Origin: Gari tellinella
Taxonomy: Eukaryota > Mollusca > Bivalvia > Cardiida > Psammobiidae
Length of the DNA stretch: 64,000 nucleotides
Reading direction: 5' to 3'
Assembly: GCA_922989275.2 (NCBI GenBank)
Contig: OV277870.1
Coordinates: 46,000,356-46,064,355, forward strand
Shown: positions 21,378 through 33,480 of the stretch, one piece after another
Position numbering within the stretch: the first letter of the stretch is position 1
Layout of the letters: the number at the start of each line of letters is the position of its first letter
Position numbers and translations under genes: made by a program
Notes under the pieces: generated by a model
The model's input: only the letters and a program-made list of their open reading frames with translations
Databases searched by the model: none
What the model was told of the DNA's origin: nothing

Positions 21378-22110
21378 GTGTACTTTCAGTGGAGAAAAGG
21401 GGTTATAATGTGTTTTGCTGAGAAGACTCGCTTATCCAAACAGACTGAATGCTCTTACATAATATCTTTGAAAGAACGAGTGTTGAATTATCGCTTATGT
21501 TCAACAAAACTCAATATCATTTACGAAGAGACATCTCATCTTTTAAATTTTTTGAACCAGATATGGCTTTCATGCTCACACCATCCGTTGATTGTTTTTA
21601 ATGGCCATAAGCGTGTTCATGGTTTGACATTTCAAATTGTGTCATCACCTAATAGGATTATTTGCCACCTGTTTGGGCCAATGGAGAGTAAGATCCATGA
21701 CTCAGGAATGCTCAGAGAAAGTGGGTTATAAGAACGGTTAGAGGTAGCGATGACAAAGCCACATGGATCTGTTTACTGTCTATATGACGATCCGGCCTAT
21801 TTTCTGTGTCCTTATCTCATGGCTCTATTCAGAGGAGCCGTCTAACCAGACACAATTCAACAAGAGAATGACTTCAGTATGGGTAACGATAGAGTGGGGC
21901 ATTTGGAAAGATACCATTCAACTTTGCTTTTATTGATTATAAAATGAACTAGAAATTGTATCTACAACCAGTTGGAAAATATTACGAAGTTGCTGCCTTG
22001 TTAACAAACTGTCATAGGTGTTAGTATGGAAGTGAAGTCGGTGAATTTTCGGACTCCAACTACCGCCCCTGCATGAGTATTTGGCTATTTGCACGTTTAA
22101 TAAGCGTGAC
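21378..22110 (+). pseudogene. Decayed PIF/Harbinger transposase
   Basis: Motifs occur in the order of a Harbinger-type DDE nuclease: VFNGHKRVHGLTFQIV (about 21595), GPMESKIHDSGMLRESGL, YDDPAYFLCPYL (about 21785), then after a frame change an IEWGIW segment (about 21890) and a C-terminal region matching WKILRSCCLVN-type decay near 21975-22100. D of HDSGML and D of DDPAY are visible, and E of IEW is displaced by frameshift. Upstream 21400-21580 is open but unrecognised. Several stops make it a fossil. No terminal inverted repeats were identified. Confidence 0.65.
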
Positions 22111-22371
22111 TTTGTCAATTGTATTGTGTGTTTTCTTTGATACTTTGCACTACTCATTTGATACTATGCTCCACTCATTTGCAACAATTCCTCTATCTCC
22201 CAGAGGAATAGCGGGGACTTTAACATTTGAACTTTGAAATATGGGTAAACCCGGCCATACTGCATTTCCCCCGACATTGTTAGGACAACAACAAGGTACA
22301 TATACACGCATGTTTCTAACGTTATCCCCGACCCTGCCACGTTAGTGTGGGTTCAGAGAAAGTCACTTAAA

Positions 22372-22639
22372 TGGATGAGTTGAAGTTTACGGCACTGCGA
22401 CACAAAGGCTATAATATAGCGCCGATGAATGATAAGGGGTGATGAGATGAAATGATGACGTTTTAAGGAGGAGGATTTCGGCTAATCTCATGTGTTGCTA
22501 AGCAGCGCTAGGGATCAAAACCACCAACCTGCCTTTCTTTTTTTCTTGGCAGAGGGGAAAGTCTAGGTCTGATAAATAGAAAAAAATCCCCTATGGCAAT
22601 TAAGCCCGAGAACCACGACAAGGCAGGGAGGTTTCTTGG
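22372..22639 (-). mobile_element. SINE-L copy
   Basis: Flanked by a 16-bp duplication GAGAAAGTCACTTAAA (22356-22371, 22640-22655). On the minus strand it begins CCAAGAAACCTCCCTGCC and ends with the complement of TGGATGAGTTGAAGTTTACG. The clean target duplication shows both element ends precisely. Confidence 0.85.
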
Positions 22640-22659
22640 GAGAAAGTCACTTAAAGTTC

Positions 22660-24120
22660 ATAAAGAGAAAATCAATAAGTGATTAGAGAAGAAGTGTTTC
22701 AGGTTTGAAAAAGTATCTTAATACAATAAAAACAAATACTAGAAGACATTTCTAAAAGATGTCAGTATATTTGAACAAAGTGAGAGACGAGCATACTTCA
22801 GCTGTTCTATCAATAACCAAGTTAAAGCAGGAAGTCAATACTTTAACATATGCAGAACGTTTGCTTGGAACTAATTGAATAGCTGTAACTTTTTTTATAA
22901 TGAGACACAGTAGTTATGTACCATGAATCTCCTTAGCGAGGGTGCAGTCGTTCACAATGGAAACAATGTTATTACAAGTATTGCCATGTTATGCGAAAAG
23001 AAGTATCTAAGATGCCATCAGTTTGGGACAGTGAACAGAAAGAATGGGTACTTGGCTTGAAAGACATGAACTTATGCCATTGGTATATTCCAATTGGGAG
23101 CAACCTATATGTGCGTATGCGCTGGGTGTCGAACACGAAATGCATAGCTGACAAAATAATTGACAATTTCTTCTCTAATATCATATCATTGTTTCCCAAA
23201 GTTTGATTTTTACACTCTAAATTTGATTTACTTGGTATATTCTAGAGATTGATTCATGCTGAATCGCCTAAATTCTTTAAAACCATGTTTTTTTCTTCTC
23301 TTATTTCATTGTGACTCGTAGGATCTATCAAATGTCGAGGTTGAACCTAGTCGGGGATACACACTTAACCGTAAATCGCAGTAATTCCAATAATAATCTA
23401 TTGTTCATTCTGTTGTGAAATTGCCTGGAGAATATATTCCGTTGTCGAAACAATAGCCACTGTGTACATCTCGGAGATTGTCAAGGACTTCTTCGGATGT
23501 TTCAGGGAGTGCAAGACACCACGTGACCCCGTTCTCATGGGGAACTTAAAACCAATGCTCGTTCTCTCTTTCCAAAGGCATTCAAGGAGACCAGCTGTAT
23601 ATTTGACGAGCTGAGGTTTCAACAACCACGTGTATCTTGTTAGCCAGATTCGTTTTTTGAAGGTAATTGTATATTGCTATTGAGTGCCATACTTACACAT
23701 TCATCCTGTTCACTTCAATTGGCGGAGGATTTAAACAAATTTAAGCCAAATCTACTTATAGCAGCCGTAAATTTCTGTTTGCAGGGGGAAAGTCACGTGT
23801 GATTTAAAAAATACGTTTCGAACAATTTATTGGCTTCTTGATATTGTTTAGGCTTGCCAAACATTTTAATATTATTCATTGCATATACATTTTTGTTTTA
23901 GGCTCCTTTGAGTTCTGGATTTAGTCCTAAGTTTGCTCAAATTACCAACTGAGTATTGGCTGGACACTTTGTGCAAATTGAATAGGAAGCGTGGGGCATG
24001 CTCTTTGCAAGTATCAATAGTCAAGTGGCATCTCTAATTAGTAGCAATACACAGTATTTTGTTGAACTATTTTAAATTAAAGCATAGGCTCACCAGCTGA
24101 TGTGCTACCCCGGTAGGATA
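22660..24120. other. No gene recognised
   Basis: Several short open frames (for example 22991-23206 plus, 23398-23625 minus) lack recognisable motifs, and no splice signals support them clearly. No repeat family identified. Confidence 0.4.
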
Positions 24121-24189
24121 GTTTACTAGAGTTGTGAATATTTGATATAAAGTAGTGTCACTCTCCAGCTAAACCTGGTGTGTCTTTGC

Positions 24190-24620
24190 TTAGTAGATTG
24201 GGTCCCAACGATGTCGTTGGTCCCAGAAATCTGAGTAATGTTACCAATAATTTGAGTATGAAAGTGTATGATCATTTTGATAGTGTAAATAAGTTATTTA
24301 CAATCATTTTGTGTAGTTGTTACCGAACTTGGTGAAATTGGATCCAACGACTCGTAGGTCCTATAGATCTATGTTACGTAGCAATTCTCAAACTTGCGTT
24401 ATCCCAATTCTACAATTCGTGGACTTTGTTAACAATAGTTTGATATTAGAACTAAATCTCGAAGACTACGGTTTATGGTTAAAGGGATTTAGTTCAACTT
24501 TTTAGTAAGTAATTGTCATACTTTGGTTATCCAAAGTTCTACGACTCGTGGTCTTGGTATACAAAAGTTTTATATTCATTCTTTACTCAAAGAGTACGAC
24601 TCGTAGTAGAGGGGTTTTAG
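24190..24620 (+). repeat. Degenerate tandem repeat around CGACTCGTAG
   Basis: Four or five loose units of roughly 90-110 bp, recurring as CAACGATGTCGTTGG, CAACGACTCGTAGG, CTACAATTCGTGG, CTACGACTCGTGG and TACGACTCGTAG, each followed by a TTGTTA/GGTATAC and TTTGATATT-like stretch. Confidence 0.45.
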
Positions 24621-25646
24621 TTGCATTTTTGTTAGGATTTACTAGTACAGCTGGTTTGACACAGTATTTTCCAAATTGTAAGAGTTGATGTTGTCAAGTG
24701 TCAGCATAGTCATTTCTGTAGTTTCTTTGAAATATACATAACGATCATGTAAGGGATCGTGATTAATTATGCCTCTAACATGGATCTACAAAAAGGATCA
24801 CATGTGTTGGTCAGGCTAGGGCAAATGTAGAATCATATCGTTACGCATATGGCGAGATTACACCCTCAAATTTAGAGCACGATCTAAAGTGTAAACCAAC
24901 AGACAAGTGAAAGAGTATATTGATTTTACGGACAATTTATCTGGCTCATGTTTATGCGAAACTTCGGCTTTGGACGAAGAACAACATCTCCCAAATCCAA
25001 TGCAAAACCCATCCAACCAATCTTTTTCCCACACACAGCTATATCAGTCAATATTTAGTCCATTGAGAAGTGGTTATAGTGACAGGGAAAGGGTTTCAGC
25101 CTCTTTGGGATTAGGTATGAGATCCCCAACTTTACAAATACCTGTTTCTAATTTGGGTCAAGCTGGAGACAGACGGGTTTCTATGGCTAACAGGAATCGG
25201 GATGCTAGATCTAGTACCCCTATAGTCCATCACGACCTCAGTCATACGCAACAATAATTCCAACCATGCAACGTAGTCGGGGTGGGGGTCTGTAAATTAT
25301 GTCCCATCTTCAGATGCAGTCCAGGACCCACAAAACTCTTCCAAATGACCAATTGCCAGACCCCAAATATGGTCGAGAAGACACAAATAGACACACTGCC
25401 TAAGACTTAGGGTACAAACCCATACAGACTGTATTATCACTCGGGGGATTGCGAGCTTCAAAACAGGGTAACAGATACCTCACAGAAGGAGTGGCAACAA
25501 TTGCTGCCAAATTTCCAGAGATACGCGTTATAGACCCGCACCTTCTACTTTGGTGAATAAGACAGGTACTATAGCATCTATTCCAAAATCAGTTATGGCA
25601 TTAACAACCTCAGGGACGACTTCTATAAATAAAGTCACACATATAG

Positions 25647-25890
25647 GGGTGGATGGATGGGTTTTACGGCACTGCGACACAAAATAGGTCATATAGAGCC
25701 GATGATTGATGAGGGGTAATGAATCAGCTAATCCCATTCGTTGACAAACAGCGCATGGAATTAAGACTACCGACCTACCTTACTTTTAGTTCTTGGCAAA
25801 GGGGATAATCTCGGTCTAATGAACAGAAAAGATTCCCTATGACAAACTTACCCCAGAACAACGGCAAGATAGTGAGATTTCTAAGGCAAA
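25647..25890 (-). mobile_element. SINE-L copy inside a decayed reading frame
   Basis: Plus strand starts GGTGGATGGATGGGTTTTACG and ends near AGATAGTGAGATTTCTAAGG, the complement of the family from tail to head. A central piece (GATGAGATGATG region) is shortened. It interrupts the frame at 24907-26760. Confidence 0.75.
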
Positions 25891-26161
25891 ACAATTGTTT
25901 CCTCAGGTAAGGTCCCCTCTACCTTGATCCAGACTCATGCGACTACTAGTTCGTATCCTAACACGTCTACTAGCACTGTTGGGAGTGTTGCTGTGTCAAG
26001 TCATATTCTTGCCTCATCGGCAGGCGTATATGATTCATCTTACACAGAATCCGTTTGTCAATACGTCGACTCGCACTGTTGGCACGGCTAATGTGGGTGA
26101 AGCACGACCTACGGCAACAACCAGCTCAATCAGTTTTTTGTTTAGGTGTGTGTGTGTGTGC

Positions 26162-26177
26162 GGGGGGGGGGGGGGGG
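26162..26177 (+). repeat. G-run of 16
   Basis: Uninterrupted G homopolymer after a (GT)n stretch. Prone to assembly length error. Confidence 0.9.
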
Positions 26178-26752
26178 TGCCCTTCAACATTAGTGGAGGT
26201 GGGTCCTAAGCAGGGAACATCTGTTTTTAATCAATCCGCTTTGGGCGTTACCCTTCAACATTTGGGACAGGGGGTCACAACAGAGGAAATCTACTCCATT
26301 GCAAATAAAGCAAGAATCGGGACTATGTGATAGCATTCTTCCCTTTCTTTCTAATACACCGCAAAGTCTTCATAGCGGTCCAAGTTAGATGGTATCTTCA
26401 ATTCTGGTGATGGTAACCAACAGAGTGTAGGTAAATCTATACTTAAGAAAGTAAAACTGGAAGACAGAGAAAGGGAGAAATTGTTAGCGAAGTCTAAAGA
26501 AGATTTGGGTGACTCGTCAAGGCCTTCTAAAGATTCTCGTCAAAACTTAGTTTAAGGAAGATTTAGATGACTCGTCCAAGCCTTCTAAATATTCTAGTAA
26601 AGCAAGCAATAAGTCGTCCAAAAGAAAAGAAAGTAAACCTGAAAAGAATTCTACTTTCTGCCTTTCCCGGCACCGTTCATCAATCAAGAGTTAAGACAAA
26701 AATGACAAACTTAATTATAGCAGGAATAATCTGCCGCAAAAGAAAGTGTAGA

Positions 26753-27160
26753 AAAGGGGAATAACTCTCATGGTACTGGTGCAAGACATTTTCACTTATC
26801 TAACTATTTTAGTTAATGTATCTGGATAGCACAAGTATGCTGAAAATAGAAAATATGGAAAAGGGGAATAACTCTAACAATATTGCAGCAAGAGTTATCA
26901 ACATTAGGCAAGAAAATTTCGCTCATCAATCTCTTTCCATAAAAAAAAATTCATTTCAAAATATTCAGTAAAACAGAAGAAATCATGAAAATAAAATGTT
27001 GAAAAGGGGAATAAGTCTCAAAATAATCATGCAAGAGTTATCACCCTTGTGTAACACGCATTCAAATGTCAAGCTCTTTCCATAAATGAAGTTTCATCTT
27101 AAAATCTTCAATTGAACGAGAGTTCTGACAAAAAGCGTGACGGACAGACGCCGGAAAAGC
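26753..27160 (+). repeat. Three-unit tandem repeat, AAAAGGGGAATAA type
   Basis: Units at about 26753, 26868 and 27000 each start AAAAGGGGAATAA(C/G)TCT and contain GCAAGAGTTATCA or similar, with CTTTCCATAAA in two of them. The last unit runs into GTTCTGACAAAAAGCGTGAC and GGACAGACG. I associate this style with dispersed repeats in bivalves. Confidence 0.65.
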
Positions 27161-27189
27161 GAACCCTAAGTGTCACCTCTGCTTACAGC

Positions 27190-27335
27190 AGATGGCACAA
27201 CAAAAACAAAACAGATTTTTACAAGAGAGAAATTTATCAAAACAATATAGATTTGGGAATTAGAGAAAATGCTTGCTGTAAATCTCATTGCTCGCCTGAT
27301 GTATGTTTTAGGCAATAAATGATTGAATTGAATTA
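27190..27335 (+). mobile_element. LINE 3' end fragment with ATTGA tail
   Basis: Ends TAAATGATTGAATTGAATTA, a short tandem tail of the CR1-like kind, after GTATGTTTTAGGCAATAAAT. There is a cysteine-rich final codon stretch but no reverse transcriptase motif. The assignment rests on the tail. Confidence 0.45.
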
Positions 27336-27359
27336 CATCAGTAATTATCACAAAAATAC

Positions 27360-28250
27360 GGGTATATATGAAAGATCATCCCTTTCTCGACCTTACCCGG
27401 CAGCACTAACAGTATAGCAAACAGCTTGGACTGTTATTACCTATAATTATACATACCCGCTTTTGTTGTACTCGGAGTACCCTGGACTCATTCGCTCAAA
27501 ATTTACTTTGTCGTTGTAAATATCGGTAAATTTTAAGCACGATTTGTTAGTGGGTTTCCAGTGTCTAATATAAGGACTTTTGATAAAACCTAAAACCCAA
27601 ACATAATTTTAATGGTCTAAGTTGCCGAGTGGGTATTGTCTGTGTTGTTATTATAATGGTGTCTTAGCGTAGTGAAGGATTATCAATTATTGTACGTGAT
27701 AAATTAGTATGGTAATTTTATTTTGCCGATTTTTTCCAGCGATCCGATGATTAAACCGCAGAATGACAGAAATTTCTTATCCGTAGAAAATACCAGCTAT
27801 ACGGTATATGTTTCTACTCGAACCGTAGTTTCGGAGCTTGAAGATCTTAATTTTTCTCTCAAAAGTATCTCTATTTAAAACATTGTGGAGCCTAATCAGA
27901 CTTGTTATGAAAATAGACGAAGAAATTACCCAAGGATAACTGACAGTAAATTTTGATGCAAATGGACCAGTAGTTTAGAAAAGATTTTTGGTTTTATCGC
28001 ATATATAGGCAACACCATTGTTTTGTAAAATATTGCAGAGCCTTATGTGCTAGCAATACAGGTAGACCGATACAACCTCCCACAACACACACATACATTG
28101 AAGCAGCATCAACGAAAGATTAATTGACAACAATGTTCAATGAAACCGGTCTCAGAAGAAAATCGTTGGCAACACTCATTGTAATCCTTTCGGCAAGTGC
28201 AAGTACTAAGAAAACTGTGCATTGTCAATGCTTAATAATGGCTGTTTTTA
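27360..28250. other. No gene recognised
   Basis: AT-rich. A trace of the family A/D shoulder (AGCAAACAGCTTGGACTG, about 27416) is the only repeat signal noticed. Confidence 0.4.
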
Positions 28251-28259
28251 TTGTAATAG

Positions 28260-28358
28260 AAGTAGTATGACGACATCTAGAAACTTAAAGGATAACGGTG
28301 CAGATCCTGATCAAAATGCGGAGGTGCAGGATGTTCCGTATATGCACTGGTCGCAAAG
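28260..28358 (+). CDS. Candidate short first coding exon, unknown
   Basis: GCTGTTTTTATTGTAATAG looks like an acceptor. It is followed by AAGTAGT and an ATG at 28267, then 30 open codons plus two bases up to CAAAG|GTAAAG, a donor. Without splicing the frame stops two bases later. The peptide (MTTSRNLKDNGADPDQNAEV, ending VPYMHWSQ) is hydrophilic and acidic and not recognised. No partner exon found. Confidence 0.25.
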
Positions 28359-28359
28359 G

Positions 28360-29667
28360 TAAAGTCTAATTTTGGCTTATACATATATAGATGAACACGT
28401 TGTATGTTTTTACTTTGAAAACAAGTGTTGTGTGAAGGGTTGCGCATTGTTGGTATATGGGTAACTACAAAATAGCCGAGTCCAAATAGCAGTGATTATT
28501 TCAAGAATGCTTTGATAATTCATAGGGTACTCTGTTAAATTCATTCGACATGTATTTCACCACAAACTACTACCATCGCATAAAGGCATAAGAAGGGAAA
28601 ATGATATGTAATAAATTTAGTGGCTTTGGACTTAATTTCCTAGAAAAATGAAGATAATCCATTACTTTGTATGCTGGAAACGTAACAGCATGTAGTTTGC
28701 CATAAAAATCAAACGCAATGTACCATAATACCATTTACGACACAAAACAATAACTTTTCGTGAGGCTATCCCCAGTACAGCCTCCCACTATACCCAGTAC
28801 AATAAATAACCGTTGGACACTATCCCCAGTACATTTGGCGGTCGGTTTGACATGGTATTTCTTAGCTATTGTTGGTCGATTTTTAAGCAGCTTTTGCATA
28901 GTTACATTTAAATGAAAAATAAACAGATCTGTCGATTCACGTTTTTGTATAACGTGTATAAACAGCGAAAATAATGACAAATGTTGACGAAGATGCGACT
29001 ATGGCCAGTGATTAAAGCATTTTATTCAGTCTTCCAGGTGAAATTATTTATATTCCTGGCATCAGTGTGGTCATATATGTCTACAGACTATCTTGCAATT
29101 CATGTTTACTTTATTTGTAAGAAGATTTTAGAGATAAACGTAATAAAAGTAATCACCTCGCTACTTTCACTTTCAATTCCTAATCACTTCGGTGTCTATA
29201 TCCTGTGTACGTTTATTCACCGTGATTCCTGTCCTCTCAAGGAAGAACCGGGTTGCGAGTTGTCATAGTTTTTCTGTTGAATTGTTTGCTGTACAGTGCG
29301 ATGCACTTTCCCAAATAAAACACTTTGTTTTAATGCTAGTAAATAATTATCGAGACCGTTTTTGTCAGCATGGTTCGGTCAGTTTAAGAACATTTTTCAC
29401 ATCATTTAAATTAGGCTGTTAGTTTTGATTTGGACTTATGCTACTCATGAGTAGCATTGGACCTCATTGTTGGCTACAATATCCAGAATTCAATATGGCC
29501 ATGCACTATTACCTTAATGAGTTAAGAACATGCCGGTGTTTCCCCAGCCTTGTTATAGAAATGGTGGGGTGGGGGAAATTACTGAAAATTCATAAGCGTT
29601 ATTTGCTTTGGCAAGCGATCTTCTGTTGTAGATGTGTATTCTTTTCCAATTTCACTTGTAGAGATAG
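28360..29667. other. No gene recognised
   Basis: Open frames at 28981-29671 on the plus strand are hydrophobic or cysteine-rich strings without family motifs and overlap each other in different frames. I do not support them as genes. The sequence is AT-rich and unassigned. Confidence 0.4.
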
Positions 29668-29812
29668 GTAAACTGCAGATTTCCATGAGTTCGATATAAA
29701 GCCGCAGTCATATTTCTGAAATCATCATCATCCCTCATCATTCATCAGCGCTTAATGACTTGTTTTGTGGTGTGGTGCCGTAAAACGCAATTAATATATC
29801 TATCCAATTATA
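29668..29812 (+). mobile_element. SINE-L 3' fragment
   Basis: Contains TTCTGAAATCATCATCATCC, CATTCATCAGCGCTTAATGAC and GGTGCCGTAAAACGCAATTA, the 3' half of the family including the LINE-shared tail. The 5' half is missing. Confidence 0.7.
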
Positions 29813-30390
29813 AACTATAATTATGTGTATGAAACTTAAGTTGAAATTCAGTAGTAACTCCAAATGATTTGACTTCTTCTGCAAGTTATATATATAATTC
29901 TCTCAACAAGGGTAAAAGGTATATCCTTCTCTTTAGATTTCTTTCCAATAGCAATACCTTGTTACTTATCCGGATGAGCCTGTATTTTGTAGCATTATTG
30001 ACCGGGTATGATCTAGAATAGTCATGTGCATGATTATAAAGATTGCATTTGGATATGAAATGGAAGATGTCATTTATGATAAATGTTAAATAGAACTTGA
30101 CATAAAATTGACCCTTGCAGGACTCTTTTATAAAACAGACCGAACGTTTCTTCTATTCTTTCTTATACATGGCACACAGTTTCCTGTCTGCTGATTGCTC
30201 TAGTATATCATATGCTTTGAGTTTAACATAATCCGATTTTATGTTTTGACATTCAAAGGCTTTTGATAAATCCATTGAAATTTCAAAATGCCGCATTGTA
30301 TTTGTAACCATTGCGGCAGAATCACACTGGCGGAGTTCATTTTTTTTTATTGTAGATATATAGTAACGGAAGGTATGTAATGGAAATATA

Positions 30391-31474
30391 CTCAGCCAAA
30401 AAAGAAAGTACCCACTTTTGTATTCTGAATTATCAGCGTCTTAAACATAAACTGTATTTAAATTTTATTTTATAGAAAGTAGCAGACGACATGAAATCAT
30501 TGTGGCTAAATAAATGGCACATTGTATTGAAAATAAAAGGTACATAACTTTTTTTTCTGAAAACAGCATTTTTGATTAGAGTTTCTTTTCCATGGAAGAA
30601 AAACAATTGTACTCATATTCAGCAGCTATAACTTTTTCTAAGAGAAAATAAAATCACATTTTGCTTTTATTCATGACACTATTCACGGCGTTTTTGAGAC
30701 TAGAAAGTCTTATAATATCAAATTACCTCCCTTTGAATTAAAATAAGAACACATTTTAAGTGTTTCATTTTCGTTGCATGCGTCAATTAACCTGAATGTT
30801 TTTACTGGAATATATTGGTGATCGTATGGGCCTTTAAAACCTCAAACAAAACTTGAGTTGATAAAGTACTTTAAAAGATATGAAGCTTGAAAAATTACTC
30901 AATTTAAAGTAAATGTAACAAGTGGACAACTTCATTTTTGGCTGAGTATATCAGACTGGCCTGCAAATAGTCCCGATTTAAATCCTATAGAACACATGTG
31001 GGACGAACTAGGACGTCGTGTTCGAGCAAACCACACAATCAACACGGTAAATGACTTGGCAGCAGCGTTACAAGTTAAATGGAACAATTTGCCTGCGCCG
31101 TTATTACAGCGTTACGTCAACAGCATGCGCCGCCGATTCACGACATGCATTGGACAAAATGGTGGACACATGATTAATGACTCTAAATTCAATACTTACA
31201 GCCCAATTTGGGTGCTTATACCACATTCAAAATGAAATTCAACCTTTCTTGTTGGTAACAAGTTTTATCAAAGAAATTGTCATTTTTGAAATTGACCCCT
31301 ATGCCATTTCGCTCAATATTTTACAATAAAAAAATACCGTGTCGACTTCAATTTTTCACAGAATGTCACTAAGGAATTGTTTTTCAATCCAGATCAAAAC
31401 AATAGTCAGAAAATATTTCAGTTCCTAGTATATAGATAGAAATATATGATGGGTACTTTCTTTTTTGGCTGAGT
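30391..31474 (+). mobile_element. Tc1-like transposon, rearranged
   Basis: Perfect inverted ends CTCAGCCAAAAAAGAAAGTA(CCCA) and (TGGG)TACTTTCTTTTTTGGCTGAG, with TA-rich flanks. A third, internal copy of the end (TTTTTGGCTGAGTATA, 30935-30950) splits it into a left part that could be a separate short element and a right part with the transposase remnant. The right part starts abruptly inside the coding region, which suggests an internal deletion or one element inserted in another. Confidence 0.75.
30955..31235 (+). pseudogene. Tc1-like transposase, C-terminal remnant
   Basis: Open frame beginning DWPANSPDLNPIEHMWDELG, the last catalytic motif of Tc1/mariner DDE transposases, followed by about 70 residues of C-terminal region (NDLAAALQVKWNNLP...). 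The first two catalytic acids and the DNA-binding domain are missing, so it is inactive. Confidence 0.8.
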
Positions 31475-31583
31475 ATATAAAGATTCTATGAATATAGAGC
31501 TAAATCATCCTAACGAACTACAACCCCAGGATCTACTCACTCGTGCATGTTGTCACTCGCCATACTCACTTACTAAATATCAT

Positions 31584-31848
31584 GGATGAGGTAGGTTTTA
31601 CGACACTGCGACACAAAATAGGTCATATAGAGTCGATGAATGAAGAGGGACGATGAGATGATGCTTATTTCATGATGATGATTGCGGCCCATCTCGCTCG
31701 TAGCCAAGCAGCGCACTGGATCGAAACCATCGACCTGCCTTCCTTTTAGTTCTCGGCAGAGAGGACATTCTGGGTCTCATAAACAGAAAACATTCCCGAT
31801 GACAATTAAGCCCAAAAACTGCGGAAAAGTAGGAACGTCTCATGGGTA
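31584..31848 (-). mobile_element. SINE-L copy
   Basis: Plus strand starts GGATGAGGTAGGTTTTACGA and ends GTAGGAACGTCTCATGGG, the complement of the family from tail to head. The full-length body includes AGCGCACTGGATCGAAACC. The target duplication is unclear. Confidence 0.75.
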
Positions 31849-32257
31849 CTCACCATCACTGATCCGTACAATACATGCAAGAAATAGTGAGTAATGATAC
31901 ATACTATAACACGAAGTAAACACTATCTTAACTCTGCATCAGCAAATGTGCTCGATGTAGTACAGTCAAACCTAATTTTGGTTACATACTCCACTGCAAG
32001 GTATAAATGGCTCCTGACATTTGCAGATTCAGATGAAATAAATATTGCGCAAAAGGAGAATAAATAATTTCCATTACTACTCAAGTAGAATAAAACTACT
32101 TAATTAAAAAAAAACAATTCAAACCCACTATAGTGTACAGATAAAATTAGATCGTATGGCACATCTATTGTTCCTAATGTTTACAAACATTATAGGTAAA
32201 AACATTGCAGGTAAAATGACATAATCAAAATGTTAAAACCAATCAGTACAGGTAACT

Positions 32258-32345
32258 GGCCGTGTAGCCCAGTGGTAGTATCCGCTGCTATAATGACACA
32301 GGCTAATGCATATTTTGGTGGTTGTTGGTTCGAATCTCACTATGG
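32258..32345 (+). repeat. tRNA-like SINE head or relic
   Basis: CCGTGTAGCCCAGTGGTAGTA resembles an A box region and GTTGGTTCGAATCTC a B box. The spacing between them is stretched, and no stems fold properly. No SINE body is recognised downstream. Confidence 0.4.
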
Positions 32346-32535
32346 GCAAACACCTTTTTTTAAAGTTTTATATTTGGAATTGGCTTTTTGTATTTTCATA
32401 GCTATTGTTGTGTTTCCTTTTCTGTTTTGGAGAACATGGGCATATATATTTATTCTTTTGTTTGTTTAATTTATTATTATATATATTTTTTATTTTTTTT
32501 TAGATTATTTTCTTTTTTTAGGCAGTTAAGTGTAT

Positions 32536-33446
32536 GCTTTACTTTTAATCTGTCAGTGACACCACAGAAAATGTTTGCTCGGCGGTGTCTGTTTACTCGT
32601 TCATGCTGTCAGTTGTATCATTGCCAGATACAGTTGATATATCGGACTCCTCGCCATCTTCATCAGCTGTCAATGTACAGTCTATGGGTATGAGTCTTTC
32701 CGCAAGCCACTCCCTGTAGTTGACCCCATTCATCTCGCTATGGTAGTCTCCCGTGGAAGAGCTAGCTTTACATAAGAGCTGAGCACCCTTCACAAACCCC
32801 TTCTTAGACCCAGCATGAACGATTATTAGCCTGTCTCCCTTGCTGTTGGGCACATGCATTCCGATATTATCGGCGTGTCAGAAACCGTGTGGGATGAGTT
32901 AATATATGCCTCATCCATAAAGACTATTGGTCTACCCTGTTCTTTAACCTTCTTAATCTTTCGGAGATAACTGATGCGGAGGGAGACAACATCAGACCGT
33001 TTCATAAGCAAATTTCTGTTTTAATATGTTGCTTTCCAACTAAATCTGAATAAGTGGAGATCCTTTGAAAGCACAGAAAACAAAACAAATACTGAAAATT
33101 GCACCTAATTCACCAAGGATACGTCTAAAATTAAGTTAACCAATTAACTCGGCATGAATGGTATTAAGTGTCGACAGACAGCTTTTTTCTGCATTCATGG
33201 AATGTTCTGTGCGTCTGATCAGGCACTTATCCAAATCATCGATGATGATTTTGTCTCGTCTGATGTTCCGCTCTGTTTTGGACAATTTCTTGTTAGGGAC
33301 TTCGCCTGTGCCCGTACCATAGGGGACGCTAAGGGGTAATAAAGTTCCCCAGTTTTTGCTTCCTCTGTGCAATAATCTATGGCATTTTTCACAATTTCTT
33401 GTGCCTGCGTATTTAGAACGACTCGCTGTGTAGTGTGCTTAGCCAT
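32536..33446 (-). pseudogene. Decayed DDE_3-type transposase, second copy
   Basis: Minus strand, beginning with an ATG at 33446 just after an acceptor-like TTTGACTTGCAG. N-terminal segments in two frames are followed by a gap, then VFMDEAYINSSHTVS (33011-32880 region, keeping the first catalytic D), then GDRLIIVHAGSKKGFVKG and GDYHSEMNGVNYREWLAERL. After that the frame passes directly into an acidic tail (ADEDGEESDISTVSG), so the segment with the second and third catalytic sites seen in the copy at 18540-20260 is deleted. The acceptor before the ATG hints at a 5' UTR intron. A SINE-L copy (33481-33749) sits just upstream. Confidence 0.6.
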
Positions 33447-33480
33447 ATCTGCAAGTCAAATGTGTTATTGTAAGGATTAC

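Larger units (their letters stand above)
24907..26760 (+). pseudogene. Ser/Thr-rich decayed reading frame, perhaps gag-like
   Basis: 24907-25257 is a 116-codon frame (no ATG upstream of stops is certain) rich in Ser, Asn and Gln. After frame changes, pieces such as LGGLRASKQGNRYLTEGVAT (about 25440-25495) and TIASIPKSVMALTTSGTTSI (about 25569-25628) follow. Beyond a SINE-L insertion there are KKVKLEDREREKLLAKSKED and repeated DDSSKPSK-like segments up to 26640. It looks like one long charged, low-complexity protein broken by frameshifts, as retrotransposon gag regions often are. No zinc knuckle or enzyme motif was seen, so the assignment is a guess. Confidence 0.3.

Noticed and set aside
22991..23206. 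Plus-strand frame as a host exon
   Set aside because: No recognised motif, no convincing splice borders, and it is overlapped by an equally long minus-strand frame.
28981..29671. Three overlapping plus-strand frames as a gene
   Set aside because: Different frames, hydrophobic or random composition, no motifs.
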